Below are positions 8,839 through 19,018 of a stretch of 64,000 nt of DNA, piece by piece. Positions within the stretch are counted from its first letter, which is position 1. Each line of letters starts with the position of its first letter. Origin of the DNA: Rhabdaerophilum calidifontis (lineage in GTDB: Bacteria; Pseudomonadota; Alphaproteobacteria; Rhizobiales; Beijerinckiaceae); the NCBI RefSeq assembly GCF_008641065.1, contig NZ_VTRS01000001.1, positions 620,001 to 684,000 of the forward strand, given 5' to 3'. The notes below the pieces were generated by a model. That model did no database searches and was not told the origin of the DNA. It was given only the letters and a program-made list of their open reading frames with translations. The translations under genes were made by a program, and so were the position numbers.

Positions 8839-10767
8839 ATGGCGGAATGGAACGGCCCCCCGCGGCACGCGCGCCCGGCGATGACGCGCCGCGCAGCGCT
8901 CCGCTTCGGTGCCCATATCGGGGTTGCGACGATCCTGCCGCGTCTGCCCGCGGCCGCGCAGCCCGCGGAACCGGAATTCGGCCCCGAACGCCATGGCATG
9001 TCGATCTTCGGCGATCTCCGCTATCCGCCGGATTTCCGGCATTTCGATTATGTGAATCCGAACGCGCCGAAAGGTGGCGAGATCGCGCTCCAGGTCGGCA
9101 GCACCGGCGGGAACCAGAACTTCCTCACCTTCGACACGCTCAACATCTATTCCCAGAAGGGCAATGGCGCGGCCGGGATGGGGCTGATCTTCGACAGCCT
9201 GATGGCCGGCTCGGCTGACGAACCGGATTCGCTCTACGGGCTTGTCGCGAAATCGGTGCGGGCCAGCGCCGACGGGCTCCGCTATCGTTTTGCGCTGCGG
9301 CCCGAGGCGCGGTTTCATGATGGCTCGCCGCTGCGTGCCGAGGATGTCGTCTTTACGCTCGAAACGCTGAAGGGCGAGAAGGCCTACCCCACCTACCGGC
9401 AATTGCTGCGGCGTGTCGCCGAGGCGCGCGCGCTCGATCCCCTCACGGTCGAGTTCCGGTTCGAGGCGGGCCGCTCGCGCGAATTGCCGCTGATCGTCGC
9501 CGGCCTGCCGATCCTGTCGAAAGCCTATTACGCCAGCCGCGATTTCGAGGCGGCGACGCTCGAGAGCCCGCTCGGTTCCGGGGCCTACAGGGTCGAGCGG
9601 ATCGATCAGGGCCGGACGATCGTCTTCCGTCGGGTCGAGGATTACTGGGCGAAGGATCTTCCGGTTTCGGTCGGGCAGGGCAATTTCGACCGCATCCGCT
9701 ACGAATATTTCCGCGATCGCGAGGCGGCGTTTCAGGCCTTCACCGCCGGCACCTTCACCTTCCGCGAGGAGTTCACCTCGATCATCTGGGCGACGCGCTA
9801 CGATTTTCCCGCGGCGCGGGACGGGCGCGTGAAGCGCGAGGTGGTGGCGGATGGCCGTCCCTCCGGCACGCAGGGTTGGTTCATCAACACGCGCCGGCCG
9901 CAATTCAAGGATCCCCGCGTGCGCGAGGCGATCGCGCTCTGCTTCGACTTCGAGTGGACCAACAAGAACCTGATGTACGGGCTCTTCAAGCGGACGAATT
10001 CCTATTTCGAGAATTCGCCGCTCAAGGCGGCGGGCAAGCCCTCGCCGCAGGAACTGGCGCTCCTCGAACCCTTACGCGGCAAGGTTCCGGACGAGGTGTT
10101 CGGCGAGCCCTATTCGGCACCGGTGACGGATGGTTCGGGGCAGGACCGCGCGGTGCTGCGCAAGGCGGCGCAGCTTCTCGCCGAGGCCGGGTGCCGGCGC
10201 GGGCAGGACGGCAAGATGCGCCTGCCCGACGGCAAGCCGATCACGATCGAGTTCCTCGAGGATGACAATGCGCTCAACCGCCACACGACCGGCTTCGTCA
10301 ATGGGCTGCGCGCGATCGGCATCGAGGCGAATATCCGGGTGATCGATCCCGCCCAGTTCCAGCGCCGGGTGCAGGATTTCGATTTCGACCTGGTGATGCG
10401 CCGCTACGCGATGTCCATGACGCCGGGCGATTCACTCAAGCTGATCTTCGGCTCCGAATTCGCGAATGTGCCGGGCGCGCGCAACCTCTCCGGCATCGCC
10501 GATCCGGCCATCGATGCGATCCTCGAGCGGATCGTCGCAGCCGGGACGCGCGAAGACCTCACGATCGCCACCCGCGTGCTCGACCGGCTGCTCCGCGCCG
10601 GGCGCTACTGGGTTTCGGCCTGGTATTCCGGCGACCGGCGGCTCGCCTATTGGGACCTGTTCGGCAAGCCCGAGCCCTTTCCGGCGCTCGCCTCCGGAAC
10701 GGCGGACAGCGTGGCGGCCGGCATCTGGTGGTATGACGCCGAGAAGGCGCGGAAGCTCGGGAAATAG
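8839..10767 (+). CDS. yejA: Peptide ABC transporter substrate-binding protein YejA
   Basis: A 642-residue periplasmic binding protein of SBP family 5, YejA branch (oligopeptide/microcin C-like). The N-terminus carries a Tat-like TRRAALRF followed by a hydrophobic stretch and an AAAQPA cleavage region. The mature part has the family pattern HGMSIFGDLRYPPDF, the YVNPNAPKGG motif and LNHTT-like NRHTTGFVNGLR. I prefer the ATG at 8839, preceded by GAGGAGA at 8828-8834, over the internal ATG at 8881. It is the first gene of a complete yejABEF operon, six bases from yejB. Confidence 0.94.
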   Translation: MAEWNGPPRHARPAMTRRAALRFGAHIGVATILPRLPAAAQPAEPEFGPERHGMSIFGDLRYPPDFRHFDYVNPNAPKGGEIALQVGSTGGNQNFLTFDTLNIYSQKGNGAAGMGLIFDSLMAGSADEPDSLYGLVAKSVRASADGLRYRFALRPEARFHDGSPLRAEDVVFTLETLKGEKAYPTYRQLLRRVAEARALDPLTVEFRFEAGRSRELPLIVAGLPILSKAYYASRDFEAATLESPLGSGAYRVERIDQGRTIVFRRVEDYWAKDLPVSVGQGNFDRIRYEYFRDREAAFQAFTAGTFTFREEFTSIIWATRYDFPAARDGRVKREVVADGRPSGTQGWFINTRRPQFKDPRVREAIALCFDFEWTNKNLMYGLFKRTNSYFENSPLKAAGKPSPQELALLEPLRGKVPDEVFGEPYSAPVTDGSGQDRAVLRKAAQLLAEAGCRRGQDGKMRLPDGKPITIEFLEDDNALNRHTTGFVNGLRAIGIEANIRVIDPAQFQRRVQDFDFDLVMRRYAMSMTPGDSLKLIFGSEFANVPGARNLSGIADPAIDAILERIVAAGTREDLTIATRVLDRLLRAGRYWVSAWYSGDRRLAYWDLFGKPEPFPALASGTADSVAAGIWWYDAEKARKLGK

Positions 10768-10773
10768 GCCGCC

Positions 10774-11865
10774 ATGCTCGCCTATATCCTCCGTCGCCTG
10801 GCGCTGATGATTCCCACCCTGCTCGGGATCCTGGCCCTGTCCTTCGTCATCATCCAGTTCGCGCCCGGCGGGCCGGTCGAGCGGATCATCGCCCAGATCC
10901 AGGGGCAGGATTCCGCCCAGAGCCGGCTCGGCGGGGGGGCGGGTGATATCGGCGCCAACGCGGTCCAGGCCGATGCGGGCTCGGCCTATCGCGGCGCGCA
11001 GGGGCTCGACCCGGCCTTCATCAAGGAGCTGGAGCGCCAGTTCGGCTTCGACAAGCCGGCGCATGAGCGCTTCCTCAAGATGGTCGGCGATTACGCGCGC
11101 TTCGATTTCGGCCGCTCCTTCTTCCGCGATGCGAGCGTGATCGACCTGATCAAGGAGAAGCTCCCGGTCTCGATCTCGCTCGGCTTGTGGATGACGCTGA
11201 TCTCCTACGCGATCTCGATCCCGCTCGGCATCGCCAAGGCGCGGCGCGACGGCACGGCCTTCGATGTCTGGACGAGCGCGGTGATCGTGATCGGCTACGC
11301 GATCCCGAGCTTCCTTTTCGCGGTGCTGCTGGTGGTTCTGTTCGCGGGCGGATCGTTCTGGCAGATCTTCCCGCTGCGCGGGCTCACTTCGGCCAATTTC
11401 GCGGACTTGTCGCCGCTCGGCAAGGTGGCGGATTATGCCTGGCACATCGCCCTGCCGGTAACGGCGATGGTGATCTCGCAATTCGCGACCCTGACGCTGC
11501 TGACCAAGAATTCCTTCCTCGACGAGATCCGCAAGCAATATGTCCTGACCGCGCGGATGAAGGGGCTGACCGAGCGCCGCGTGCTCTATGGCCATGTCTT
11601 CCGCAACGCGATGCTGATCGTCATCGCCGGGTTTCCCGGCGCGTTCATCCATGCCTTTTTCACCGGGGCGCTGCTGATCGAGACGATCTTCTCGCTCGAC
11701 GGGCTCGGCTATCTCTCGTTCCAGTCGACGCTCGACCGCGATTACCCGGTCGTGTTCGCGACGCTCTATATCTTCGCGCTGATGGGGCTCGTCATCACGC
11801 TGATCACCGATCTCACCTACACGCTGATCGATCCCCGCATCGATTTCGAGGCGCGCGATGTCTGA
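10774..11865 (+). CDS. yejB: Microcin C/peptide ABC transporter permease YejB
   Basis: A 363-residue inner-membrane permease of the DppB/OppB class. It starts [19 protein letters not shown], the classic first membrane helix, and has a periplasmic loop (residues 20-120) longer than in DppB, as YejB does. The EAA-like coupling motif [20 protein letters not shown] is present, and the C-terminus ends with [15 protein letters not shown]. Its stop overlaps the yejE start by eight bases, indicating coupled translation. Confidence 0.95.
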   Translation: MLAYILRRLALMIPTLLGILALSFVIIQFAPGGPVERIIAQIQGQDSAQSRLGGGAGDIGANAVQADAGSAYRGAQGLDPAFIKELERQFGFDKPAHERFLKMVGDYARFDFGRSFFRDASVIDLIKEKLPVSISLGLWMTLISYAISIPLGIAKARRDGTAFDVWTSAVIVIGYAIPSFLFAVLLVVLFAGGSFWQIFPLRGLTSANFADLSPLGKVADYAWHIALPVTAMVISQFATLTLLTKNSFLDEIRKQYVLTARMKGLTERRVLYGHVFRNAMLIVIAGFPGAFIHAFFTGALLIETIFSLDGLGYLSFQSTLDRDYPVVFATLYIFALMGLVITLITDLTYTLIDPRIDFEARDV

Positions 11866-13066
11866 GCCGGTGGAACGGGGCGCGGAGACCGGCGCAGCGG
11901 GCGGGCTCAGCGCGGCGGCGCGGGTGCCGGAGGCGCCGCCGCTGCCGCCGATGGGCGGCGTTCTCGGCCGCTTCATCCGCCTCTCGCCGCTCAACCGCCG
12001 CCGGCTTCAGAATTTCCGTGCCAACCGGCGCGGCTACTGGGCCTTCTGGCTGTTTCTCGTGCTGTTCGTGCTGACGCTGTTCGCCGAGTTCATCGCCAAT
12101 GATCGGCCCATCATCGGCCGTTACAAGGGCGAATGGCTGTTTCCGGTGCTCATCGATTACCCGGAGGAGAAATTCGGCGGCTTCCTCGCGGTGACGGATT
12201 ACCGCGACCCGGTGATCGCCGACGAGATCCGCGCCCATGGCTTCCTCGTCTTTCCGCCGATCCGCTTCCATCATCAGACGATCCAGCGCGATCTGCCGAC
12301 GCCCGCGCCCTCGCCGCCAACCTGGTGGCTGACGGAGGCGCAATGCGCGCCCATCGCGGCAAAGCGCGGCGGCAGCGGCTGCCAGGATCTCGAATGGAAC
12401 TGGCTCGGCACCGATGATCGCGGCCGCGATGTCGCGGCGCGGCTCATCTACGGGTTCCGCATCTCGGTGCTATTCGGGCTGGTCCTGGCGCTGGTCTCGT
12501 CGGTGATCGGCGTCGCTGCGGGGGCGGTGCAGGGCTATTTCGGCGGCTGGATCGATCTCATTGGGCAGCGGATCATCGAGATCTGGACCTCGATGCCGCA
12601 GCTCTACCTGCTGATCATCCTCTCGGCGGTGATCACGCCGAGCTTCCTGATCCTGCTCGGCATCCTGCTCCTGTTCAAATGGACGACGCTGGTCGGCATC
12701 GTGCGGGCGGAGTTCTTTCGCGCGCGCAATTTCGAATATGTCAACGCCGCCCGTGCCTTGGGACTTTCCGACCGGCAGATCATGGTCCGCCACATGCTGC
12801 CCAACGCGATGGTGGCGACGCTGACCTATCTGCCCTTCGTGGTCAACGCTTCCATCACCACGCTGACCTCGCTCGATTATCTCGGCTTCGGGCTGCCGCC
12901 GGGCTCGCCCTCGCTCGGGGAGTTGCTCCAGCAGGGAAAGTCGAACCTCCAGGCGCCCTGGCTCGGCATTTCCGGCTTCGTTGTGATCGCGACGATGCTT
13001 TCGCTGCTGGTCTTCATCGGCGAGGCGGTGCGGGATGCCTTCGATCCGCGGAAGAGCTTCGGATGA
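11858..13066 (+). CDS. yejE: Microcin C/peptide ABC transporter permease YejE
   Basis: A 402-residue DppC-type permease partner of YejB. An N-terminal cytoplasmic extension with Pro/Ala-rich sequence (1-40) leads to [20 protein letters not shown] and the first membrane helix (about 65-85). Family features include [19 protein letters not shown] and the coupling region [21 protein letters not shown]. It ends [21 protein letters not shown], typical of YejE. The stop overlaps the yejF start as ATGA. Confidence 0.95.
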   Translation: MSEPVERGAETGAAGGLSAAARVPEAPPLPPMGGVLGRFIRLSPLNRRRLQNFRANRRGYWAFWLFLVLFVLTLFAEFIANDRPIIGRYKGEWLFPVLIDYPEEKFGGFLAVTDYRDPVIADEIRAHGFLVFPPIRFHHQTIQRDLPTPAPSPPTWWLTEAQCAPIAAKRGGSGCQDLEWNWLGTDDRGRDVAARLIYGFRISVLFGLVLALVSSVIGVAAGAVQGYFGGWIDLIGQRIIEIWTSMPQLYLLIILSAVITPSFLILLGILLLFKWTTLVGIVRAEFFRARNFEYVNAARALGLSDRQIMVRHMLPNAMVATLTYLPFVVNASITTLTSLDYLGFGLPPGSPSLGELLQQGKSNLQAPWLGISGFVVIATMLSLLVFIGEAVRDAFDPRKSFG

Positions 13067-14712
13067 GCGCCGCGCCGCTTCTCTCCGTCCGGGATCTCTC
13101 CGTCGCCTTCCGGCATGGCAAGGCGGAAACGCTCGCGGTCGATCGCGTCTCGTTCGAGATCGACCGCGGCGAGACGCTGGCGATCGTCGGCGAATCCGGG
13201 TCCGGGAAATCGGTCTCGGCATTGTCGATCGTGCGGCTGCTCAATTACCCCGCGGCCTCGCATCCTTCGGGCGAGATCCTGTTCCGGCCGCGCAGCGGCG
13301 CGGTGCTTGATCTGCTCTCGGCCGACGAGGAGCGGCTCCGGGCCGTGCGCGGCAACGCGATCTCGATGATGTTCCAGGAACCGATGACCTCGCTCAACCC
13401 GCTCCACACGATCGAGCGGCAGATCGGCGAGATTCTCGCCGTGCATCGCGGGCTTTCGGGCGAGGCGGCGCGCGCCCAGGTGCTCGACTTGCTGGCGAAG
13501 GTCGGCATCCGGGATCCCGCGACCCGACTCGGCGCCTATCCGCACCAGCTCTCCGGCGGCCAGCGCCAGCGGGTGATGATCGCGATGGCGCTCGCCAACG
13601 CGCCGGACCTCCTGATCGCCGACGAACCGACGACCGCGCTCGACGTGACCGTGCAGGCGAAGATCCTCGACCTGCTGCGCGATCTCCAGCGCGAGACGGG
13701 CATGGCGATGCTGTTCATCACCCATGATCTCGGTCTCGTGCGCCGGGTCGCGCATCGCGTCATGGTGATGAAGCAGGGCGCGGTGGTGGAGCATGGTCCC
13801 GTCGGGGCGGTCTTCGCCGGGCCGCGCCATTCCTATACCCGCGCGCTTCTCGCGGCCGAGCCCAAGGGCGAACCCGCCCTGCCGCATGCCGGGGCGCCGG
13901 TTGTCGTCGAGGCGCGCGACATCAAGGTGCATTTCCCGGTGCGCGGCGGCCTCCTTCGGCGCGTGACCGGCCATGTCAAGGCCGTGGACGGGATCTCCCT
14001 CACCGTCCGCGCCGGCGAGACGCTGGGGATCGTCGGCGAGTCCGGGTCCGGCAAGACGACGCTCGGCCAGGCGATCCTGCGGCTCATCCGCTCCGAGGGG
14101 CGGATTGCCGTTCTGGGGCGCGATATCCACGCGCTCGGCAGCCGGGCTTTGCGGCCGCTGCGCAAGGACATGCAGATCGTCTTCCAGGACCCCTACGGCT
14201 CGCTCTCGCCGCGCATGTCCGTGGCGGAGATCGTCGCGGAAGGGCTTTACATCCAGGAGCCCGGCCTGCGGAGCGCGCAGGCACGGACGATCGTCGCGCG
14301 CGCGCTCGACGATGTCGGGCTCGATCCGGCGGCGATGGACCGCTATCCGCACGAATTCTCGGGCGGCCAGCGCCAGCGCATCGCCATCGCGCGAGCCATG
14401 GCGCTCGACCCGAAATTCGTCGTTCTCGACGAGCCGACCTCGGCGCTCGACATGAGCGTTCAGGCGCAGATCGTCGATCTGCTGCGCACGCTCCAGATCC
14501 GCCGGCAGCTCGCCTATCTGTTCATCAGCCACGATCTCAAGGTGGTGCGGGCGCTGGCGAGCCATGTGATCGTCATGCGCAACGGGCGCGTGGTCGAGCA
14601 GGGGCCGGCGGCGGCATTGTTCGCGGCGCCGCGCGAGGATTATACGCGCGACCTGTTCCGCGCGGCGTTCAGCCTCGCGGATGCCGCGCCGCCCGCGCCC
14701 CGGCAGGGTTAG
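13063..14712 (+). CDS. yejF: Peptide ABC transporter ATP-binding protein YejF (two fused ATPase domains)
   Basis: A 549-residue protein holding two complete nucleotide-binding domains. The first has Walker A GESGSGKS, signature LSGGQRQRV and Walker B LLIADEPT. The second has Walker A GESGSGKT, signature FSGGQRQRI and VVLDEPT. It energises uptake through YejBE. The start at 13063 overlaps the yejE stop (ATGA). No terminator with a clear T tract was found in the bases after 14712. Confidence 0.96.
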   Translation: MSAAPLLSVRDLSVAFRHGKAETLAVDRVSFEIDRGETLAIVGESGSGKSVSALSIVRLLNYPAASHPSGEILFRPRSGAVLDLLSADEERLRAVRGNAISMMFQEPMTSLNPLHTIERQIGEILAVHRGLSGEAARAQVLDLLAKVGIRDPATRLGAYPHQLSGGQRQRVMIAMALANAPDLLIADEPTTALDVTVQAKILDLLRDLQRETGMAMLFITHDLGLVRRVAHRVMVMKQGAVVEHGPVGAVFAGPRHSYTRALLAAEPKGEPALPHAGAPVVVEARDIKVHFPVRGGLLRRVTGHVKAVDGISLTVRAGETLGIVGESGSGKTTLGQAILRLIRSEGRIAVLGRDIHALGSRALRPLRKDMQIVFQDPYGSLSPRMSVAEIVAEGLYIQEPGLRSAQARTIVARALDDVGLDPAAMDRYPHEFSGGQRQRIAIARAMALDPKFVVLDEPTSALDMSVQAQIVDLLRTLQIRRQLAYLFISHDLKVVRALASHVIVMRNGRVVEQGPAAALFAAPREDYTRDLFRAAFSLADAAPPAPRQG

Positions 14713-14857
14713 CACCGACCTAACCGGATCGCCGCGTTTCGGAGGGGTGGCCGGGACGGTTTGGTAGCGCCATGGCGCTATGCTGCGCGTCATCGGGCGC
14801 GGGAACGGATCGCACGGCATCGCGCCCGAGGCCATGCGGGGATCAGGATTCGCGGCG

Positions 14858-15373
14858 ATGGGCAGGATTGTCGGATTGGCGCTGGTGCTGGCCGCGTTCT
14901 TCGCCGGGGCGGGGCTCGTTCTCGGCGACAGGCTCGCGGAGCCCGGGACGGTGCCGGCTGCCGGGACGGTTGTGCAGGCTTCCGCGCCGGTCGTCGCCGG
15001 GTCGCGCGTCGTCGCGCTCCGGGGCGACAATCGCGGACATTTCCAGACGGATGCGCAGATCAACGGTCGCTTCGTGCGGGTGCTTGTCGATACCGGCGCC
15101 TCGATCGTGGTGCTCTCGGCGGAGGATGCGCGCGCCGCCGGGCTGGAAGCGCCGCGCGACGCCTATACCGCGCGGATGCAGACCGCGAACGGCGAGGTGC
15201 GGGCCGCACGGGTGCGGATCGCCGAATTGCGGCTGCAATCGATCGTCGTCCGCGATGTCGAGGCGGCGATCCTGCCGCCGGGGGCGCTGAAGGGCACGCT
15301 GCTCGGCATGAGCTTCCTCAAGCGGCTCGCCGGGTTCGAGATGCAGGGCGGCACGCTGGTTCTGAAACAATAG
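14858..15373 (+). CDS. Membrane-anchored retropepsin-like aspartic protease (TIGR02281 family)
   Basis: A 171-residue protein of clan AA. A membrane anchor (about 4-25, IVGLALVLAAFFAGAGLVLG) is followed by one retropepsin-like domain with the catalytic motif VLVDTGASIVVLS and the later GTLLGMSFLKRL, the paired hydrophobic-hydrophobic-Gly element. Single-domain proteases of this family are thought to work as dimers; substrates are not known to me. I chose the ATG at 14858 because CAGGA lies nine bases upstream; in-frame ATGs at 14834 and 14780 would lengthen the cytoplasmic end. Confidence 0.8.
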   Translation: MGRIVGLALVLAAFFAGAGLVLGDRLAEPGTVPAAGTVVQASAPVVAGSRVVALRGDNRGHFQTDAQINGRFVRVLVDTGASIVVLSAEDARAAGLEAPRDAYTARMQTANGEVRAARVRIAELRLQSIVVRDVEAAILPPGALKGTLLGMSFLKRLAGFEMQGGTLVLKQ

Positions 15374-15449
15374 CCCGTGCGGGACGATTTTCGCCGTATC
15401 GGCGCGCGATGTTGTCGAATGTTCATGCCTTGCGCGCTATTCGGCGTGC

Positions 15450-17000
15450 ATGTTCAACCGAACGGATCCCCCCATGACCGCCTTTCCGACGCCGCTCCCC
15501 GCGATCGCCCCCAACACGCGCGCCTTCGAGACCATTCCGCTCGTGAAGCCGACCGGCTTCCGCGAATACGATGCGCGCTGGTGGTTCGGGCATCCCGGCT
15601 CCGACAAGGCGCCCGAGATCAACCTGATGGGCATCCAGGCGCTCGGCATCGGCCTCGGCACCTTCCTCAAGGAGCGCGGTATCGAGCGGCGCGTCGTCGT
15701 CGGGCACGATTTCCGCGGCTATTCGGCCTCGATCAAGCTGGCGCTCGTCGCCGGGCTGATGGCATCCGGCTGCCAGGTGGTCGATATCGGGCTCGCGCTG
15801 TCGCCGATGGCCTATTTCGCGCAGTTCGCGCTCGACGTGCCGGCGGTGGCGATGGTTACGGCCTCGCATAACGACAATGGCTGGACCGGCGTGAAGATGG
15901 GCTGCCAGCGGCCGGTGACCTTCGGGCCGGACGAGATGGGCCGCCTCAAGGAGATCGTGCTCTCCGGCGCCTTCGCGCTCGATGGCGGCGGCGGATATAC
16001 CTTCGTGGACAATCTCTATGACCTCTATTTCAAGGACCTGACCAACCGGCCGCGCATCACCCGCAAGCTCAAGGTGATCGCGGCCTGCGGCAACGGCACC
16101 GCCGGCGCCTTCGCGCCGCAGATCCTCGAGGCGCTGGGCTGCGAGGTGATCCCGCTCGATGTCGAACTCGATCACACCTTCCCGCGCTACAACCCGAACC
16201 CCGAGGACATGAAGATGCTCCATGCCATCGCCGAGGCGGTGAAGGCGCATGGCGCGGATGTCGGTCTCGGCTTCGACGGCGACGGTGATCGCTGCGGTGT
16301 GGTGGACAACGAGGGCAACGAGATCTTCGCCGACAAGATCGGCGTGATGCTCGCGCGCGATCTCTCGACGCTGCATCCCGGCTCGACCTTCGTGGTGGAC
16401 GTGAAATCGACCGGATTGTTCGCGACCGATCCCGAGCTGATCCGCCTCGGCGCCCGGACCGATTTCTGGAAGACCGGCCATTCCTACATCAAGAAGCGGG
16501 TGAGCGAACTCAACGCGCTCGCCGGCTTCGAGAAGAGCGGCCATTTCTTCTTCAACGCCCCGGTCGGCCGCGGCTATGACGACGGGATCGTCACCGCCAT
16601 CGCGGTGATCGACATGCTCGACCGCAACCCCGGCCGTTCGATGGCCGATCTCTATCGGGCCGTGCCGAAGACCTGGGGCTCGCCGACCATGAGTCCGCAT
16701 TGTGATGACGAGATCAAATACGAGGTCGTTGCGCGGGTTGTGAAGCGCATCACCGACATGGCTGCGGCCGGCGAAACCATTACCGGGCAGCCGATCCGCG
16801 ATGTCGTGACGGTGAACGGCGTGCGCGTCACCGCCGAGGACGGCACCTGGGGGCTCGTTCGCGCGTCCTCGAACAAGCCGGAACTCGTGGTCGTGGTCGA
16901 GAGCCCGGTCTCCGAGGCGCGCATGCGGGAGATGTTCGCGGCGATCGACGCCATCCTGCGCGAGAACCGCGAGGTCGGCGCCTATAACCAGACGATCTGA
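15450..17000 (+). CDS. Phosphomannomutase/phosphoglucomutase
   Basis: A 516-residue member of the alpha-D-phosphohexomutase superfamily, AlgC/PMM-PGM type. The catalytic phosphoserine loop reads VTASHNDNGWTG (Ser139) and the Mg-binding loop is GFDGDGDRCG. The sugar-binding loop is FEKSGHFFFNAP, and the phosphate-binding C-terminal domain has RASSNKPELVV. It would interconvert hexose 1- and 6-phosphates for polysaccharide precursors. ATG 15450 and ATG 15474 (MTAFPTP) are both possible starts; neither has a strong Shine-Dalgarno. A glycine-rich small-protein gene follows five bases later. Confidence 0.88.
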   Translation: MFNRTDPPMTAFPTPLPAIAPNTRAFETIPLVKPTGFREYDARWWFGHPGSDKAPEINLMGIQALGIGLGTFLKERGIERRVVVGHDFRGYSASIKLALVAGLMASGCQVVDIGLALSPMAYFAQFALDVPAVAMVTASHNDNGWTGVKMGCQRPVTFGPDEMGRLKEIVLSGAFALDGGGGYTFVDNLYDLYFKDLTNRPRITRKLKVIAACGNGTAGAFAPQILEALGCEVIPLDVELDHTFPRYNPNPEDMKMLHAIAEAVKAHGADVGLGFDGDGDRCGVVDNEGNEIFADKIGVMLARDLSTLHPGSTFVVDVKSTGLFATDPELIRLGARTDFWKTGHSYIKKRVSELNALAGFEKSGHFFFNAPVGRGYDDGIVTAIAVIDMLDRNPGRSMADLYRAVPKTWGSPTMSPHCDDEIKYEVVARVVKRITDMAAAGETITGQPIRDVVTVNGVRVTAEDGTWGLVRASSNKPELVVVVESPVSEARMREMFAAIDAILRENREVGAYNQTI

Positions 17001-17005
17001 GCGCC

Positions 17006-17314
17006 ATGCGCGGCTTCCGCCTTCTCGGCCGGATCCTGCGGCGCGGACCGTTTTACGCGATGCTCCTGCTCGCCGCCGGCCTCGGTCTCGCGTTTCTCGG
17101 CCTTTCGGCGGGTGCGACGGCGTTCGTCTTCCTCGCTTGCGGACTGGGGATCGCCGGCGGCGTGGTCGCCGCGCTGCGCGGTTCCCTGCCGGAGAATCCG
17201 GCCGAAGGGTCCTGGCTCGCGGATCTCGTCGAGGGGCTGGCCGCGTCCGATTCGGGTGACGGCAGTGGCGGCGATGGCGGCGGGGGTGATGGCGGCGGCG
17301 GGGGCGGCGATTAG
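17006..17314 (+). CDS. Small two-helix membrane protein with glycine-rich tail
   Basis: A 102-residue protein I do not recognise. It has a basic N-terminus (RGFRLLGRILRRG), two hydrophobic segments at about 16-36 and 38-57, then an acidic, extremely Gly/Asp-rich tail ending DGGGGGGD. The start is only five bases after the phosphohexomutase stop, suggesting co-transcription. The stop overlaps the convergent HAD gene's stop by three bases. A repetitive codon run (GGC GGC GGG GGT) makes the tail prone to length variation. It could be a genuine small membrane protein; function is unknown. Confidence 0.5.
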   Translation: MRGFRLLGRILRRGPFYAMLLLAAGLGLAFLGLSAGATAFVFLACGLGIAGGVVAALRGSLPENPAEGSWLADLVEGLAASDSGDGSGGDGGGGDGGGGGGD

Positions 17315-17916
17315 ACCCGGAAGCCGTACGCCCGCACTTCGGCTGCGAGGTCGGTTTCCGGCATGACGAGGATCGTCGCGAATCCCAATGCCGCTGCGGC
17401 CGCGACATTGGCGGCGCTGTCGTCCATGAACAGGCATTCCTCGGCGCGGCGGCCATAGCGGTCGAGAAAGAGCGTGAAGATCGCCGGATCCGGCTTGAGG
17501 AGTTGCTCGGCGGCGGAGACGACGATGCCGTCGAACGCGGTCAGGAACGGAAACCGCTCCTGCGTCTCCGCGAAGGTGTCGGCCGCGAAATTGGTGATCG
17601 CGTAGCAGGGGATGCCCTTCTCCCGCGCCGTTTCCAGCAGGCGGACATTGCGGTCCAGCGCGTGCGGAACCATGTCGTGCCATTCGGCGCGGAAGGCACG
17701 GATCAGCTCGGCCTTCTCGGGAAACAATGCGATGCGCTCGGCCTCGGCCTCGGCCCAGGGGCGTCCGCGATCCTGCTCGCGGTTCCAGTCCGGCGGCAAG
17801 ATGTCGCGAAAGAAGGCCGCGCGTGCGGCAGGATCGGGGATCAGCCGGCGATAGAGCAGGTCCGGATCCCAATGGATCAGCACGTTGCCGACATCAAAAA
17901 CCAGCGTGGAGAGCAT
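17311..17916 (-). CDS. HAD-IA family hydrolase
   Basis: A 201-residue haloacid-dehalogenase-like hydrolase. Motif I is FDVGNVLIHWD, in which the second Asp of DxD is replaced by Gly (D-V-G-N), as in the YihX/EPHX2-N alpha-D-glucose-1-phosphatase-like subfamily. Motif II is AITNFA, the conserved Lys is in LLKPDPAIF and motif IV is LFMDDSAANV. Members dephosphorylate sugar phosphates; the exact substrate is not readable. The ATG at 17916 is the family start. Confidence 0.8.
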   Translation of the reverse strand: MLSTLVFDVGNVLIHWDPDLLYRRLIPDPAARAAFFRDILPPDWNREQDRGRPWAEAEAERIALFPEKAELIRAFRAEWHDMVPHALDRNVRLLETAREKGIPCYAITNFAADTFAETQERFPFLTAFDGIVVSAAEQLLKPDPAIFTLFLDRYGRRAEECLFMDDSAANVAAAAALGFATILVMPETDLAAEVRAYGFRV

Positions 17917-18232
17917 CGCGGCGAACCCTTCTCTGTCCCGAATCGAGGCGCAAGCCTTGTTCCCGAATGACACAAACGCATGACGGAGAGGGGCGGAATT
18001 CCGCCAAGAGACGGATATTCGCATGCGTGAATACACTTTATGATTGTATTTCAATATCTTGCTGGTTGCGATCAGGGTGATTCCACCCCATGATGGTTGT
18101 ATGGCACGAGGATTGTCTGGTGAGAGTTCCGACAACGCTCCGAGAACGATGGGAGAACACAATTCCCGTGGGTGGCCCCGACAATCAGGACTCGTCGCGG
18201 TCGCCTGTTGCTGCCTGCTGAGGTGATCCTCC
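17917..18232. other. Intergenic region between HAD hydrolase and LuxR-type regulator
   Basis: A 316-base gap between divergent genes. The part around 18015-18060 is clearly more A+T-rich than its surroundings and is a plausible promoter zone, but I could not assign convincing -35/-10 pairs. Short open frames across it lack ribosome sites and recognisable composition. Confidence 0.4.
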
Positions 18233-18943
18233 GTGCTGCCAGACCGCCCCTTCATCGAAATCATCCACCAGGATCTCCTCACGCGCGCGGAGTGCCAGAT
18301 CGCGCTCGAGGTTTCCAGGCTCGCCGGCGGGATCCGGGTGGCCGAGGATTTCGCGCCAGGGCCGACGGAGCGCGGCGCGCCGGCGCCGGACATGGTGATC
18401 GCCGGGATCAGCGCCGATCCGCCGCGCCTGATCCGGGCACTCAAGCGTGAATTGCGCGCGCGGCCGGAGCGGCGGGCCATCGTGCTGCTGACGCTCGATG
18501 AGCTCGGCGTGCTGCCGCTGCTGGTGCGGGCAGGGGTGCGGGGGTTCGTGCTCGACGATCACGCCGCCGCCGATATCGTGCCGGCGGTGCGTGCCGTCGC
18601 GAGCGGCGGCGCCTTCCTCACCGCGCGCCTGCTCCAGGCTTGCGCGGGTGCGCCGGGGCGCGAGCGGCGCGGGCAGGGCGAATTGGCGCTGACCCTGCGC
18701 GAGCAGGAGGTGCTCGGCCTGATCGCGGCCGGGCTCAGCAGCAAGGCCATCGCCCGCCGGCTCGATCTCAGCGTGCGCACGATCGAGACGCACCGGCTCA
18801 ACATCCGCAAGAAGACCGGTGCGCGCGACCGGCGCGACCTTGTCCGCATTGCCGGGCGGTTTGGCCTGGCCGTGCGGTTCGGAAGGCAGGACGGCTTCCC
18901 GTTGCCCGAGAGCCCGGCGTCGCCCGGCTTCCACGAGGAATAA
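18233..18943 (+). CDS. LuxR-family transcriptional regulator with degenerate receiver domain
   Basis: A 236-residue regulator in NarL/FixJ architecture. The C-terminal helix-turn-helix (about 153-208) reads LTLREQEVLGLIAAGLSSKAIA then LDLSVRTIETHRLNI, with the invariant Glu, Gly and Val positions. The N-terminal part (about 8-135) folds like a receiver, but the phosphoacceptor position of the canonical PDxxLLD motif is Gly58 (PDMVIAGI), so phosphorylation is unlikely. The GTG start has AGGTGAT five bases upstream. No histidine kinase is adjacent. Its regulon is not apparent. Confidence 0.75.
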   Translation: MLPDRPFIEIIHQDLLTRAECQIALEVSRLAGGIRVAEDFAPGPTERGAPAPDMVIAGISADPPRLIRALKRELRARPERRAIVLLTLDELGVLPLLVRAGVRGFVLDDHAAADIVPAVRAVASGGAFLTARLLQACAGAPGRERRGQGELALTLREQEVLGLIAAGLSSKAIARRLDLSVRTIETHRLNIRKKTGARDRRDLVRIAGRFGLAVRFGRQDGFPLPESPASPGFHEE

Positions 18944-19018
18944 CCGCGCCGGGTTTCAGCATTTCTGAAGCTCTTCATGCCATGCTCGGGCGTTTTTCGG
19001 GTTCCGGATGGATCAGTC

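Noticed and set aside
12877-15063. A 728-codon open frame on the minus strand opposite yejF and the protease gene
   Set aside because: It is antisense to two well-supported ABC ATPase domains and shows no domain pattern of its own.
17240-17314. Gly/Asp codon run considered as a repeat or CRISPR-like element
   Set aside because: It is a low-complexity coding tail of the small membrane protein with no spacer-repeat structure.
18044-18226. A 60-codon open frame upstream of the LuxR-type regulator
   Set aside because: No ribosome site and no recognisable pattern; it lies in the probable promoter and leader region.
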